Below are positions 22,483-30,282 of a stretch of DNA of 40,742 bases, one piece after another. The notes under the pieces are model-generated. The model ran no database searches. It was not told where the DNA came from and was given only the letters and a program-made list of their open reading frames with translations. A program made the translations under genes and the position numbers. The DNA comes from Planctomycetota bacterium. Its GTDB lineage: Bacteria; Planctomycetota; J058. The stretch lies in assembly GCA_023954375.1 (NCBI GenBank), contig JAMLIC010000071.1, forward strand, positions 1 through 40,742, given 5' to 3'. Each line of letters starts with the position of its first letter. Position 1 is the stretch's first letter.

Positions 22483-23976
22483 ATGACCCCGCACCCCGAG
22501 CTCGAGAGCACCGACGTCGTCGTGGTCGGCGGCGGGATCGCCGGCCTGACCGCCGCCCTGGCCCTGCGCGAGGCCGGCCTCGAGGTCACCCTCGTCGAGC
22601 GCGGCGAGCACCTCGGCGGGCGCGCCGCCAGCTGGACGTGCCCGACGACCGGCGACCCGGTGGCGATCGGGCCGCACGTGTTCCTCTCCTACTACCCGAA
22701 CCTGATGCAGCTCCTCGACCGGCTCGGCACGCGCGACCGGATCGTGTGGCACAAGCGCGAGTTCATCACCCTCGTCGAGGGCCGCCGGAGCTACGTGCTG
22801 CGCATGGCGCCGCTGCCCGCCCCGCTCCACTTCATGCCCAGCTTCAACGCCGACCCGGCGATCGGCGCGCGCGACGTGCTCTCGAACCTGTCGGTCTCGC
22901 TGCTCGCGCTGCAGCTGACCGAGGCGGACGTGCTGCGCCTCGACGCGCTCAACGCCTCGGCGTTCCTGCGCGGCATGGGCGTGTCGGAGGCGACGATCCG
23001 CCGCTTCTGGGCGTTCGCGGCCCTGTCGATCCTCAACCTGCCGCTCGAGCTCTGCTCGGCCGGGGCGCTCATGCGCTTCTACCGGCACCTGATCGGCACG
23101 AGCGGCTACTGCTTCGGCTTCCCCGACGGCGGGCTCGGCGACGTGTTCGCGCCGGCCGCCCGCGAGCGCCTCGAGGCGCTGGGGGGCCGCGTCCTCCTGC
23201 GGACGGCCGTCACCGGCTTCACGGGGGGCGCGCGGCGGGCGACCGGGGTGGTCCTCGAGGGCGGCCGCCGGCTCGAGGCGCGCCACGCGGTGATCGCGGC
23301 CCTGGACCCCGGCGCCCTGCGGCAGGTGGCCCGGCGCGAGTGGCTCGACCAGCACCGCTGCTTCCAGGACCTCGTCCACTTCCAGCCCTGCCCCTACGTG
23401 AGCACGCAGCTGTGGTTCGACGAGAAGCTGACCACCCTGCCCTTCTGGGCGCGCGTCCACGCCCCCAACGACCTCAACTGCGACTACTACGACCTGTCGA
23501 ACATCAACCGCGGCTGGTCGGACCGCCCGTCGGTGATCGCCACGAACTGCATCTACAGCCACCGCGCCGAGCACATGAGCGACGAGGAGGTCGTGCGGGA
23601 GACGGTCCGCGAGCTGGCCGAGTTCCTCCCGCGGGCGGCCCAGGCGAGGGTGGTCAACGCGTGCGTCAACCGGGTGCCCATGGCGATCCACTGCCCCTTC
23701 CCCGGGATGGAGCGCCGGCGCCCGCCGCAGCGCTCGCCCGTGCACGGCCTGCTGCTCGCCGGCGACTGGACGCGCACCGAGATGCCCTCGTGCATGGAGA
23801 GCGCCGCCCGCTCGGGCTGGCTGGCCGCCGAGGAGGTCCTGCGCGACGCCGGCATCGAGCGCCGCCTGGCCGTCGACCCGCCCGCGGTCGACGGCCTGGC
23901 CGGGCTCCTGCACCGCGCGCGGCGGCTCCTGCCGTTCGACGCGCTGCCCCGGCACGTGCGGCGTCTCGCTGGTTGA
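22483..23976 (+). CDS. FAD-dependent phytoene desaturase-like / hydroxysqualene dehydroxylase-like oxidoreductase
   Basis: This 497-residue protein starts at ATG. The Rossmann FAD-binding motif is at 12-40 (VVVVGGGIAGLTAALALRE, then VTLVERGEHLGGRAAS). A C-terminal FAD motif reads LLLAGDWTRTEMPSCMESAARSG, as in plant-type phytoene and zeta-carotene desaturases and HpnE. The middle segment (NADPAIGARDVLSN, FWAFAALSILNLP) also follows that family. Such enzymes oxidise isoprenoid chains such as carotenoid or squalene precursors. No phytoene or squalene synthase lies nearby, so the substrate is open. An alternative ATG at 22450 lies on the -10 candidate and is less likely. Confidence 0.78.
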   Translation: MTPHPELESTDVVVVGGGIAGLTAALALREAGLEVTLVERGEHLGGRAASWTCPTTGDPVAIGPHVFLSYYPNLMQLLDRLGTRDRIVWHKREFITLVEGRRSYVLRMAPLPAPLHFMPSFNADPAIGARDVLSNLSVSLLALQLTEADVLRLDALNASAFLRGMGVSEATIRRFWAFAALSILNLPLELCSAGALMRFYRHLIGTSGYCFGFPDGGLGDVFAPAARERLEALGGRVLLRTAVTGFTGGARRATGVVLEGGRRLEARHAVIAALDPGALRQVARREWLDQHRCFQDLVHFQPCPYVSTQLWFDEKLTTLPFWARVHAPNDLNCDYYDLSNINRGWSDRPSVIATNCIYSHRAEHMSDEEVVRETVRELAEFLPRAAQARVVNACVNRVPMAIHCPFPGMERRRPPQRSPVHGLLLAGDWTRTEMPSCMESAARSGWLAAEEVLRDAGIERRLAVDPPAVDGLAGLLHRARRLLPFDALPRHVRRLAG

Positions 23977-24023
23977 CCGCGGCTGCGGCGGAGGATGGCG
24001 GGCGCTGCCGTTCGCCGGTGTGT

Positions 24024-24045
24024 GGGGGGTGGCGCGGCACCCCCC
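24024..24045 (+). terminator. G6/C6 hairpin downstream of the FAD oxidoreductase
   Basis: GGGGGGTG-GCGCGG-CACCCCCC is an 8-bp hairpin 48 bases after the stop codon. It abuts the dispersed repeat at 24046, so it may belong to that element rather than being a terminator. Confidence 0.4.
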
Positions 24046-24158
24046 TCAGGCTCGCCCGCGCGCCCCTCGCCTTCGCGCGGCAACGCCTCGCCCTCCTCCG
24101 CCTCGCCTGGGGCTCTCGCTGCGGAGGCGCGGCGAAGTGTGCTCGGAGGCGGTCCGGC
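24046..24158 (-). repeat. dispersed intergenic repeat, copy A
   Basis: The stretch 24064-24158 matches the reverse complement of the right end of the window (copy B) with about nine differences in 95 positions. Shared blocks include CCCTCGCCTTCGCGCGGCA, CGCCCTCCTCCGCCTCGCC and GGGCTCTCGCTGCGGA. The match resumes at TCAGGCTCG on the other side of a short segment that is longer in copy B. There is no credible coding sequence. It occupies the gap between two convergent genes. Confidence 0.75.
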
Positions 24159-24201
24159 GCTCGTCCGCTCGCGGCCGGCGCCGCCGGAGGCCCGTCCGAG
24201 C

Positions 24202-25257
24202 TCAGCGCACCTGCGTCCCGCCCCGGGGGAACGCCACCACCACGCGCTCGCCCTGCGCGCCGAAGCGCGCCAGCGTGTGGTCGACCGCGGCCTGGTAGTC
24301 CTCGCGGCAGCGCGTGATCGACGAGACGAACGCCCGGCCGAACTCGGTGACGCGCGGCGCGTGGGCGCGGATGTCGAAGCCGGGCGGGAGCCGGTGGTTC
24401 CTGAACACGAGGCGGCGGCGCCCGAGCAGGCCGCGCTCGACCCGCGGGGCGCGCACCGCGCGAACGTTGCCGACGAGCCGGTCGAGCCACGTCGGGTGCG
24501 GCCGCGGCGGCCCCTGCCGCGGCGCCCCGAGGTGATGCGTGAACACGGCCTGCTCGCGGCGGAAGTGCTCGAGCGTGAGCGCGGCGAGCGCCTCGTAGCG
24601 GCGCGCGCCGTCCTCGATGCCGAACGCGTCGGTCAGGCGCCGCGCCAGCCCGCGGCACTCCTCGTCCATGAGCGGCGGCAGGGGACCCTCGAGGAGCGCG
24701 GTCGCCAGGTCGCCGCGGCCATCGCGCCTGAGCGAGTGGCAGCGGAGCGCCAGGAGCGTCAGCGGCACGGAGTCGGCGAAGATCGCGCGGTTCGTGCGGC
24801 GCAGGGCGTCGTCGATCCGCTCGCTCGCGCGCTCGACGTGGGGCAGCCCGAGGCGCGCGGTGGCCCGGCCGAGCAGGCCGTAGACGCGCATGCGCGCCAT
24901 GCCGTCGAGCACGGTCGAGATCCCCAGGACGGCCACGGTCGGCCACGGGTACTCGAAGCCGAAGCGCCGCCCGAGGTCGAGGTAGCCGGCGATCCGCGCG
25001 TGGAGGCAGTGGTTGTGCCGCCGCAGGAGCGCGTGCGCCTCGCGGAGGAGCGCGCGCTGCTCGGCCTCGAAGGCGGCGCGCAGGGCGTCGGGCACCGCGC
25101 GCGTGAGGTGCTCGTCGTAGGCCGCCGCCGCGGCGCGGAGGTCGGGCCCGGTGAGGAGGGCGAGGTCGTCGCCCATGAGCTGGAAGCTGCTCGCGCTCGC
25201 GTCGGCCAGGTGCGCGCGCAGCCGCTCCACCAGCCCCGTGCCCTGCTCGGTGATCAT
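24202..25257 (-). CDS. hypothetical helical protein
   Basis: This 351-residue protein starts at ATG behind GGAGTGGTGG. It is mostly alpha-helical with many Arg and Glu, no signal peptide and no clear membrane helix. Recognisable local features are RRHNHCLHARIAGYLDLG, YPWPTVAVLGISTVLDGMAR, LAALTLEHFRREQAVFTHH and a C-terminal RVTEFGRAFVSSITRCRED. The Cys/His-containing NHCLH and FTHH segments might bind a metal, but this is speculative. I do not recognise the family. It is divergent from the CitE-like gene. Confidence 0.6.
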   Translation of the reverse strand: MITEQGTGLVERLRAHLADASASSFQLMGDDLALLTGPDLRAAAAAYDEHLTRAVPDALRAAFEAEQRALLREAHALLRRHNHCLHARIAGYLDLGRRFGFEYPWPTVAVLGISTVLDGMARMRVYGLLGRATARLGLPHVERASERIDDALRRTNRAIFADSVPLTLLALRCHSLRRDGRGDLATALLEGPLPPLMDEECRGLARRLTDAFGIEDGARRYEALAALTLEHFRREQAVFTHHLGAPRQGPPRPHPTWLDRLVGNVRAVRAPRVERGLLGRRRLVFRNHRLPPGFDIRAHAPRVTEFGRAFVSSITRCREDYQAAVDHTLARFGAQGERVVVAFPRGGTQVR

Positions 25258-25338
25258 GGAAGCCACCACTCCCGCCCCAGCCCGGTTGTGGCACCGCCGG
25301 GCGGGGGCGTGAAGGGGCGTGGCCCGCTCGACACGGGG

Positions 25339-25344
25339 TATGCT
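25339..25344 (+). promoter_or_regulatory. -10 element TATGCT of the CitE-like gene
   Basis: TATGCT with initiation near 25351 gives a 16-base leader that includes GGAGG before GTG 25367. The hexamer is identical to those before panC and the thioredoxin-like gene. Confidence 0.45.
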
Positions 25345-25366
25345 CCGCCGGCGATCGGAGGCGGCG

Positions 25367-26803
25367 GTGGACGAGGGAGACCCGGAGCGCATCCTCCAGG
25401 GCTTCGAGGCCGAGCGCGCCGCGCTGCTCGACGCGGCGCGCGGGCGCGAGGCGGGGCTGCCGGCGCGCTGGCTGCACCAGCCGTCGCACTACACCGTCCC
25501 GGCCAGCGACCCCGACCGGATCCGCAAGGCGGCGGGCGGGATGGCGCCCTGCCGGCGGCTCCTCGACCGGCTGGGCCTCGCGCCCGCCGAGGTCGCGGCG
25601 GCGGTCGACGTCGACGCGGCCCTGCTCGAGGACGCGCTGGCCCGCGGGGCGCCGCCGCCCGTGGTGATCGTCGACGGCGAGGACGCCACCGCCCTCGACC
25701 CGGACGTGCAGGCGCGCGCGCGGACGGCCGCCGTGGAGGCGCTGTGCGCCGTCGACTGGGGGCGCACGCTGGCGCTCTACATGCCGAGCGGCCTCGAGCT
25801 GGCGGCGTGCGCGCGGGACCTGGTCGACGTCGTCGGCGCGACGCTCCGGCGCGGCGGCCGCCTCGACGGGGTGGTGTGGCCCAAGGCGCGCCACGAGGAC
25901 GAGCTGCGCCTCCTCGACCGCGCGCTGGCCGCGCTCGAGCCCGAGCGCGGGCAGGTGCGGGTGGTGCTGATGGTCGAGTCGGCGGCGGCGCTGACGCGCC
26001 TCCCGGCCCTGACGGACGCGCTGCGGCCGCGCCTCGCGGCGCTGGTCCTCGGGCTCGTCGACCTCGCCTCCGACCTGGGCCTGCCGGAGGCGCGCCAGGA
26101 CCACCCGGCGCTCGACGCCGCGCGCGTGCAGCTCGTGCAGGCCGCGGCGGCCGTGGGCGTGCCCGCGATCGACGCCATGACCTTCGACTACCCGGTCCGG
26201 GACCCCTCGCTCGACGACGCCGCGAACCGGACCCGGGCCCTCGCCGCCCTGGCCACGTGCGCGCGCGACGCCCGCCGCGGCGCGGCGCTCGGGCTGGCGG
26301 GCAAGTGGGTCGGCCACCCGCTCCAGCTCCTCGTCAACGAGGTCGTGCGCCGCGCCGCCCTGGGCGGTCCGGAGCGCCTCGCCCGCGACGTGGCCGAGGC
26401 GCGCGCCTACGCCGCGGCGGTCCGCGCCGGCCGGGGCGCGATCGCCCGGGAGGGGCGCATGCTCGACCGGGCGACCGACCGCCACGTGCGCGTGCGCCTG
26501 CGCGCGGCGCTCGCGCACGGGCTGGAGGCAGCGTCGCCACGAGCTGGGGCTGTGAAAGGCTCAATGAGCGGGCGCACCGTGGCGCCCACGGCGAACCACC
26601 GGGAACGGCCTGCTCACGAGCCTCGCGCGAGCGTGGCCGCGAACGGCTGGCGCGACCGAAGGTCCAAGCGAAGAGAGCTGCCGGCGCCGGCGCGCAGCCG
26701 AGCGAGCGAAGCTGCTCAGGCGAGCGCAACAGGCGCACCCGAGTCGTCGATGGCGGTTCGACCCCCCCCCCCCCCCCACTCCGAATCGTGCTCCTCGATC
26801 TAG
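25367..26803 (+). CDS. HpcH/HpaI aldolase family, CitE-like lyase (3' end disturbed)
   Basis: The protein starts at GTG behind GGAGG. The TIM-barrel motifs of the CitE/malyl-CoA lyase superfamily are in order: VIVDGEDATALD, VVWPKARHEDEL, VVLMVESAAAL, ALVLGLVDLASDLG, AIDAMTFDYPV and LGLAGKWVGHPLQL. The conserved acidic residues for Mg2+ and acyl-CoA chemistry are in place. Members cleave or form C-C bonds next to CoA thioesters, or act on related 2-keto acids. The exact substrate is not readable. The natural protein seems to end near residue 388 (RAALAHGLE, about 26530). The remaining 90 or so residues are composition-odd (RPPPPPHSES) and come from a non-coding-looking segment, so the native stop may have been lost. 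The frame stops at TAG inside the ispE stop region. Confidence 0.75.
   Translation: MDEGDPERILQGFEAERAALLDAARGREAGLPARWLHQPSHYTVPASDPDRIRKAAGGMAPCRRLLDRLGLAPAEVAAAVDVDAALLEDALARGAPPPVVIVDGEDATALDPDVQARARTAAVEALCAVDWGRTLALYMPSGLELAACARDLVDVVGATLRRGGRLDGVVWPKARHEDELRLLDRALAALEPERGQVRVVLMVESAAALTRLPALTDALRPRLAALVLGLVDLASDLGLPEARQDHPALDAARVQLVQAAAAVGVPAIDAMTFDYPVRDPSLDDAANRTRALAALATCARDARRGAALGLAGKWVGHPLQLLVNEVVRRAALGGPERLARDVAEARAYAAAVRAGRGAIAREGRMLDRATDRHVRVRLRAALAHGLEAASPRAGAVKGSMSGRTVAPTANHRERPAHEPRASVAANGWRDRRSKRRELPAPARSRASEAAQASATGAPESSMAVRPPPPPHSESCSSI
26530..26777. other. inserted-looking non-coding segment ending in a C16 tract
   Basis: This stretch lacks the codon bias of its neighbours in all frames. 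It contains short inverted segments and a tRNA T-arm-like GGCGGTTCGA (26752-26761), and ends in sixteen C residues (26762-26777). It sits exactly where the CitE-like gene loses its natural end. I tried tmRNA, SRP RNA, RNase P RNA and tRNA patterns without a fit. It may be a mobile or repeated element or the scar of one. Confidence 0.4.
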
Positions 26804-27672
26804 CAGGCCGTCCGCGCGACCCGCGCCCGCAGCCCGGGCCCGGCCAGGTCGCGCGCGAGGCGCTCGGCGTCGTCGCGCGAGGCGGCGAGCGCCCAGAGCG
26901 TGCTCCCGCTGCCGGAGAGGCGCGCCGTGAGGACGCCGGGCGCACGGGCCAGCCGCTCGCGCAGCTCGCGGAGGGCAGGGAAGCACGCCTCCGCGGCCAG
27001 CTCCAGGCGGTTCCAGGCGTGCTCTGCGACCCCCGGCAGGTCACCCCGCGCGAGCGCCGCCAGGAGCGGGCCGGCGTCACGCGCCGGCGGGCCGCCGCGG
27101 CCCGGCAGGAACGGGGCCAGGGCGCCGTAGACCTGGCCGGTCGGGCACGAGAAGCCGGGGAGGACCAGCACCAGGTCGAGCGGCCGCGCCGGCGCCGGCA
27201 GGGGCTCGAGCCGCTCGCCGCGGCCGAGGCCGCGCTGGAGCCCGCCGCGGAGGAAGAAGGGCACGTCGGAGCCCAGCCCTGCGGCCAGCGCGTGGAGCCG
27301 CTCGTCGCCGAGGTCCAGCCCCCACAGGCGGTCGAGGCCGAGCAGCGCGGCGGCGGCGTCGGACGAGCCGCCGCCCAGGCCGCCGCCGGCCGGCACGCGC
27401 TTCTCCACCCGGAGCCGCGCCCCGAGCTCCGGTCGGCCCGCGGCCGCGCGCAGGGCCTCGGCCGCGCGCCACACCAGGTTGCTGGCGTCGGCGGGCACCG
27501 TGGGGTCGCCCTCGACGACCAGCTCGAGGCGCCCGCCGGGCAGCGGCTCGAGCTCGAGCGCGTCCTCGAGGTCGAGCGCCGTGAACACGGTGTCGAGCTC
27601 GTGGAAGCCGTCCGCCCGGCGGGCGAGGACCTCCAGGAACAGGTTCGTCTTGCAGGGCGCGGCGAGCCTCAT
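26800..27672 (-). CDS. ispE: 4-diphosphocytidyl-2-C-methyl-D-erythritol kinase
   Basis: This 290-residue GHMP kinase phosphorylates CDP-methylerythritol in the MEP isoprenoid pathway. Motifs are the N-terminal APCKTNLFLEV with catalytic Lys8, the ATP-binding PAGGGLGGGSSDAAAALLGL, the GLGSDVPFFL motif with the catalytic Asp, and the C-terminal LSGSGSTLWAL. The ATG overlaps the panC stop (ATGA), so the two are coupled. Downstream it converges with the CitE-like gene, sharing a CTAG as both stops. Confidence 0.93.
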   Translation of the reverse strand: MRLAAPCKTNLFLEVLARRADGFHELDTVFTALDLEDALELEPLPGGRLELVVEGDPTVPADASNLVWRAAEALRAAAGRPELGARLRVEKRVPAGGGLGGGSSDAAAALLGLDRLWGLDLGDERLHALAAGLGSDVPFFLRGGLQRGLGRGERLEPLPAPARPLDLVLVLPGFSCPTGQVYGALAPFLPGRGGPPARDAGPLLAALARGDLPGVAEHAWNRLELAAEACFPALRELRERLARAPGVLTARLSGSGSTLWALAASRDDAERLARDLAGPGLRARVARTAC

Positions 27673-28526
27673 GGGACGGGGAAGGGGTCGCCGAGCCGGT
27701 GGTTGTCGATCAGCCGCGTCGCGCCGACGAGCGCCGCGACCGCGACCAGCGTGTCGTCGTCCGCCTCCGTGACCGGCTTCATGGTCGAGAGGTCGACGAC
27801 CTCGACGTAGTCGACCCGCGCCCCCGCCGCCTCGAGCTCCCCGCGCACGACGCGCTCGAGCTCGCCCGCCCGGCGCTCCCCGTCCTCGTAGGCGGCGCGC
27901 GCGCGGCGGAGCCCGCGCGAGAGCGCCGTCGCGCGCGCCCGGTCGTCGGGGGACAGGTAGAGGTTGCGGCTCGACAGGGCCAGCCCGTCCGGCTCGCGCA
28001 CCGTCGGGCAGCCGTGGACGCGCACGGGCAGGTCGAGGTCGCGCGTCATGCGCCGGAGCACCTGCAGCTGCTGGCGGTCCTTCTCGCCGAAGAAGGCGTC
28101 GTCGGGCTGCACGAGGTTGAACAGCTTGGCCACGATCGTGGTCACGCCGCGGAAGTGGCCCGGGCGCGAGCGGCCGCACAGCCCGTCGGTCAGCCCCTCG
28201 ACCGTGACCCACGTGGCGAACCCCTCGGGGTACATCTCCTCGGTCGTGGTCGTGAACAGCGCGTGGCAGCCCGCCTGCTCGAGCTTGAGCATGTCGCCCT
28301 GCAGGTCGCGCGGGTACTTCGACAGGTCCTCGTTCGGCCCGAACTGGGCCGGGTTCACGAACACGCTGGCGAGCACGCGGTGGCAGGCGCGCCGCGCCGC
28401 CTCGACGAGCGACGTGTGCCCGGCGTGCAGGGCGCCCATGGTGGGCACGAAGCCGACCGAGTGCCCCTCGCGCCGCCACAGGCGCACGCGCTCGCGCACG
28501 GCCGAGATCGAGGTCAGGTGCTCCAT
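27669..28526 (-). CDS. panC: pantothenate synthetase
   Basis: This 285-residue protein joins pantoate and beta-alanine with ATP to make pantothenate for CoA. Family motifs are PTMGALHAGH (29-38), the FVNPAQFGPNEDLSKYPR loop, GHFRGVTTIVAKLFN, FGEKDRQQL and the KMSKS-like LALSSRN. A very short leader of about 11 bases carries CGGAG ahead of ATG 28526. The gene is divergent from rarA, 80 bases apart, and overlaps ispE by four bases. Confidence 0.95.
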   Translation of the reverse strand: MEHLTSISAVRERVRLWRREGHSVGFVPTMGALHAGHTSLVEAARRACHRVLASVFVNPAQFGPNEDLSKYPRDLQGDMLKLEQAGCHALFTTTTEEMYPEGFATWVTVEGLTDGLCGRSRPGHFRGVTTIVAKLFNLVQPDDAFFGEKDRQQLQVLRRMTRDLDLPVRVHGCPTVREPDGLALSSRNLYLSPDDRARATALSRGLRRARAAYEDGERRAGELERVVRGELEAAGARVDYVEVVDLSTMKPVTEADDDTLVAVAALVGATRLIDNHRLGDPFPVP

Positions 28527-28543
28527 GACGCGCTCCGGGCGCG

Positions 28544-28549
28544 AGCATA
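28544..28549 (-). promoter_or_regulatory. -10 element TATGCT of panC-ispE
   Basis: The minus strand reads TATGCT 17 bases before the panC ATG. The leader holds CGGAG five bases before the start codon. No good -35 box is seen. Confidence 0.45.
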
Positions 28550-28594
28550 CCCGCGCGCCAGGCGGCGCTGGGCCCCGGGCCGGCGCGTTCGTGG

Positions 28595-28600
28595 TATCCA
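28595..28600 (+). promoter_or_regulatory. -10 element (TATCCA) for leaderless rarA
   Basis: TATCCA, with TGG directly upstream as a near-extended -10, is followed by exactly six bases and ATG 28607. No Shine-Dalgarno is present. Confidence 0.4.
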
Positions 28601-28606
28601 GTACCC

Positions 28607-29971
28607 ATGGACCTGTTCGGGCACGAGGACCAGGAGGACGAGCGGCCCGCGCCGCCGGCCCCCGGCGCGCCCGACCGGAGCCGCCCGCCGCTCGCCGAAC
28701 GCATGCGGCCGACGACGCTCGAGGAGTTCGCCGGCCAGCCGCAGCTCACGGGCCCCAACGGGCTCCTCGCGCTGGTCGCGCAGCGCAAGGTCCTCCCGTC
28801 GACGGTGCTCTGGGGGCCGCCGGGGTGCGGCAAGACGACCCTCGCGCGCCTGCTCGCGCGCGCGGTCGGCCTGCCGTTCGTGCCCTTCTCCGCCGTGACC
28901 GGCGGCGTCAAGGAGGTGCGCGAGCTCGTGGCCGAGGCGCGCACGCGCCGGCGGCTCGACGCCGTGCCCACGGTCCTCTTCGTCGACGAGATCCACCGCT
29001 TCAACCGGGCCCAGCAGGACGCCTTCCTCCCGCACGTCGAGGACGGGACGATCATCCTCCTCGGCGCGACCACCGAGAACCCGTCGTTCGAGCTGAACGC
29101 CGCCCTCCTCTCGCGCGCGCAGGTGGAGGTGCTCGAGCCGATCGAGGCCGAGGCCGTCGTCGGGCTCCTGCGCCGCGCGCTCGCCGACCGGGGGCGCGGC
29201 CTCGGCCACCTGGAGCTCCAGGCGGACGACGACGCGCTGGCGCGGATCGCCGACCTCGCCCGCGGCGACGCGCGCACCGCCTACAACCTGCTCGAGACGA
29301 CGGCCGCGCTCGTGGGCGAGCGCGGGCGGCTGACGCGCGACGTCGTCGACGAGGCGATCCGCGCCAGCACGCTGCGCTACGACAAGACGGGCGAGCAGCA
29401 CTTCGACACGGTGAGCGCGTTCATCAAGAGCCTGCGCGGCTCGGACCCGGACGCCGGGCTCTACTACCTGGCGCGCATGCTCGAGGGGGGCGAGGACCCG
29501 CGGTTCATCGCCCGGCGCATGGTGGTCTTCGCCTCCGAGGACGTCGGCAACGCCGACCCCGGGGCGCTCGCCGTCGCGGTCGACGTGGCCCAGGCGGTCG
29601 AGCTCGTGGGGCTCCCGGAGGCCCGGATCAACATGGCGCAGGCGGTCACCTACCTGGCGCTCGCCCCCAAGAGCAACGCCAGCTACATGGGCGTGAACGC
29701 GGCCCTCGAGGCCGTCCGCCGCCATGGGCCCCTGCCGATCCCGCTCCACGTGCGCAACGCCCCGACCGGCCTCATGAAGCGGCTGGGCTACGGGGCGGGC
29801 TACGAGTACGCTCACGACCAGGGGGGCGGTGTGTCGGCCCAGCGCCACCTGCCCGACGCGCTCGCGGGGGCGCGGTTCTACGAGCCGACCGACCGGGGCC
29901 TCGAGGCCGAGCTGGGCCGACGGCTGGAGCGGCTGCGGGCCCTGCGCGCGGGCAGGCGGGAGCGGACGTGA
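28607..29971 (+). CDS. rarA: replication-associated recombination protein A (AAA+ ATPase)
   Basis: This 454-residue protein contains the AAA+ core with Walker A GPPGCGKT (70-77), Walker B VLFVDEIHRFN (123-133), sensor-1 LLGATTENPSFE and the arginine-finger block LLSRAQV. The RarA/MgsA C-terminal part (YDKTGEQHFDTVSAFIKS, GSDPDAGLYYLARML, SEDVGNADP, LPEARINMAQAVTYLA) forms the tetramer. RarA acts at stalled replication forks with SSB. The start has no Shine-Dalgarno. It heads a four-gene chain in which each stop overlaps the next start. Confidence 0.95.
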   Translation: MDLFGHEDQEDERPAPPAPGAPDRSRPPLAERMRPTTLEEFAGQPQLTGPNGLLALVAQRKVLPSTVLWGPPGCGKTTLARLLARAVGLPFVPFSAVTGGVKEVRELVAEARTRRRLDAVPTVLFVDEIHRFNRAQQDAFLPHVEDGTIILLGATTENPSFELNAALLSRAQVEVLEPIEAEAVVGLLRRALADRGRGLGHLELQADDDALARIADLARGDARTAYNLLETTAALVGERGRLTRDVVDEAIRASTLRYDKTGEQHFDTVSAFIKSLRGSDPDAGLYYLARMLEGGEDPRFIARRMVVFASEDVGNADPGALAVAVDVAQAVELVGLPEARINMAQAVTYLALAPKSNASYMGVNAALEAVRRHGPLPIPLHVRNAPTGLMKRLGYGAGYEYAHDQGGGVSAQRHLPDALAGARFYEPTDRGLEAELGRRLERLRALRAGRRERT

Positions 29972-30282
29972 GCGGCGGGATCAAGCTGTGGCTCGACGAC
30001 TGCCGCCCGGCGCCGGCGGGCTGGACGCTGGCGACGACGATCGCCGAGGCCGTCGCGCTCCTGCGCACGGGGCGCGTCACGCACGCGTCGCTCGACTACC
30101 ACCTCACGGGCCGCGAGAAGGGCCACGAGGTGGCGAGCTTCATCAAGGAGGAGGCCCACGCCGGGCGGCTGCCGCGGCTCGCCTGGGCCACGCACACGTC
30201 CGACGGGCTGGGCGCGGCGCACATGCGCTCGATCCTGGAGGACGCGGACCTGTTCTGGTCCATGCGCGAGGGGGCCGACTGA
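29968..30282 (+). CDS. cREC-type receiver-domain protein
   Basis: This 104-residue protein starts at GTG overlapping the rarA stop (GTGA). It is a single small receiver-like domain with IKLWLDDCRPAPAGW (acidic pair D10-D11), THASLDYHLTG (acidic D43 in the position of the phospho-acceptor) and KGHEVASFIKEE. This matches the cyclic-phosphate-processing receiver (cREC) family, which comparative genomics has tied to RNA repair and conflict systems. Usual receivers need a phospho-accepting Asp and a later Lys, and the Lys is not obvious here. The role in this operon is unknown. Confidence 0.7.
   Translation: MSGGIKLWLDDCRPAPAGWTLATTIAEAVALLRTGRVTHASLDYHLTGREKGHEVASFIKEEAHAGRLPRLAWATHTSDGLGAAHMRSILEDADLFWSMREGAD

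Noticed and set aside
20269..23955. A minus-strand open frame of over 1,200 codons opposite the cytochrome and FAD enzyme.
   Set aside because: It lacks any domain and is antisense to genes with five CXXCH sites and an FAD motif. It is a codon-bias shadow.
26530..26777. A tmRNA, SRP RNA, RNase P RNA or tRNA gene, suggested by GGCGGTTCGA and the lack of coding bias.
   Set aside because: No matching acceptor arm, no GGAAGCAGC-type SRP loop and no conserved RNase P core could be found. The T-arm-like stem does not pair with the C tract.
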